DNA of 22,071 bases from a virus: IMG/VR virus record IMGVR_UViG_3300025674_000456, positions 1 through 22,071 of that record. One strand, 5' to 3'. The notes beneath the pieces were generated by a model. The model was given only the letters and a program-made list of their open reading frames with translations. It did not search any database and was not told the DNA's origin. Within the stretch, counting starts at the first letter, position 1, and every line of letters begins with the position of its first letter. This document shows positions 22,048-22,071 of this stretch, in pieces. The translations under genes were made by a program, and so were the position numbers.

Positions 22048-22054
22048 CCTCCTT
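22048..22054 (-). promoter_or_regulatory. Strong ribosome binding site for the EF-hand gene
   Basis: On the minus strand the sequence reads AAGGAGG, a near-perfect anti-16S match, with a 4-base spacer before ATG at 22043. It fixes the start of that gene. The bases upstream (to 22071) are only A and T apart from one C and include a TAA at the window edge, which could be the stop of the preceding gene. Confidence 0.8.
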
Positions 22055-22071
22055 ATGATTTTTTATTTTTA

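Overview
The window reads as part of the late region of a tailed phage with an AT-rich genome. It most resembles the short-tailed phages known from marine SAR11 (pelagiphage) and Mediterranean metagenome collections. This placement is an inference from protein style: a P22/T7-type adaptor and nozzle set, large internal virion proteins, an MGME1-like nuclease beside a SNF2 helicase, and small conserved marine-phage proteins. No terminase, portal, major capsid protein, polymerase, integrase, tRNA or CRISPR is visible, so head genes and most replication genes lie outside.

Layout. All genes but one are on the minus strand and are transcribed from position 22071 toward 1. In that order the window holds: an EF-hand protein (22043-21366); an adaptor-type protein, a small conserved protein and a second adaptor-type protein (21359-19619); a small structural protein, a repeat-built protein and a tail fibre with a glycine-rich tip (19596-16738); a 143-residue unknown (16726-16295); a very AT-rich accessory cassette with a DUF6065-like protein, two 2-oxoglutarate (2OG)/Fe(II) oxygenases, a 77-residue unknown and a decayed oxygenase (16273-13720); a 634-residue nozzle-like protein and two tiny ORFs (13690-11540); two virion-type proteins (11538-9971); a second accessory cassette with two more oxygenase-type proteins, two tiny conserved proteins and two glycosyltransferases (9978-6770); internal or ejection-type virion proteins with a GNAT-like protein between them (6734-1069); a holin-like membrane protein (1069-860); and an MGME1-like PD-(D/E)XK nuclease (851-111). 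On the plus strand only the C-terminus of a SNF2-type helicase (2-148) is seen. It converges on the nuclease gene and overlaps it by 38 bases.

The genes are packed with almost no gaps. Seven junctions are one-base TAATG overlaps, and three are the identical 8-base overlap ATGGCTAA. Once three small ORFs (42, 55 and 28 codons) are added, no stretch over 50 bases lacks a gene. The window therefore looks like one long translationally coupled late transcript.

The most interesting content is the enzyme cargo between virion genes: four oxygenase-type proteins with recognisable metal-ligand patterns, one homologue that has lost them, and a GT-A/GT-B glycosyltransferase pair. A testable idea is that they hydroxylate and glycosylate phage fibre or tail proteins, or host surface molecules. 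Nothing in the sequence identifies their substrate.
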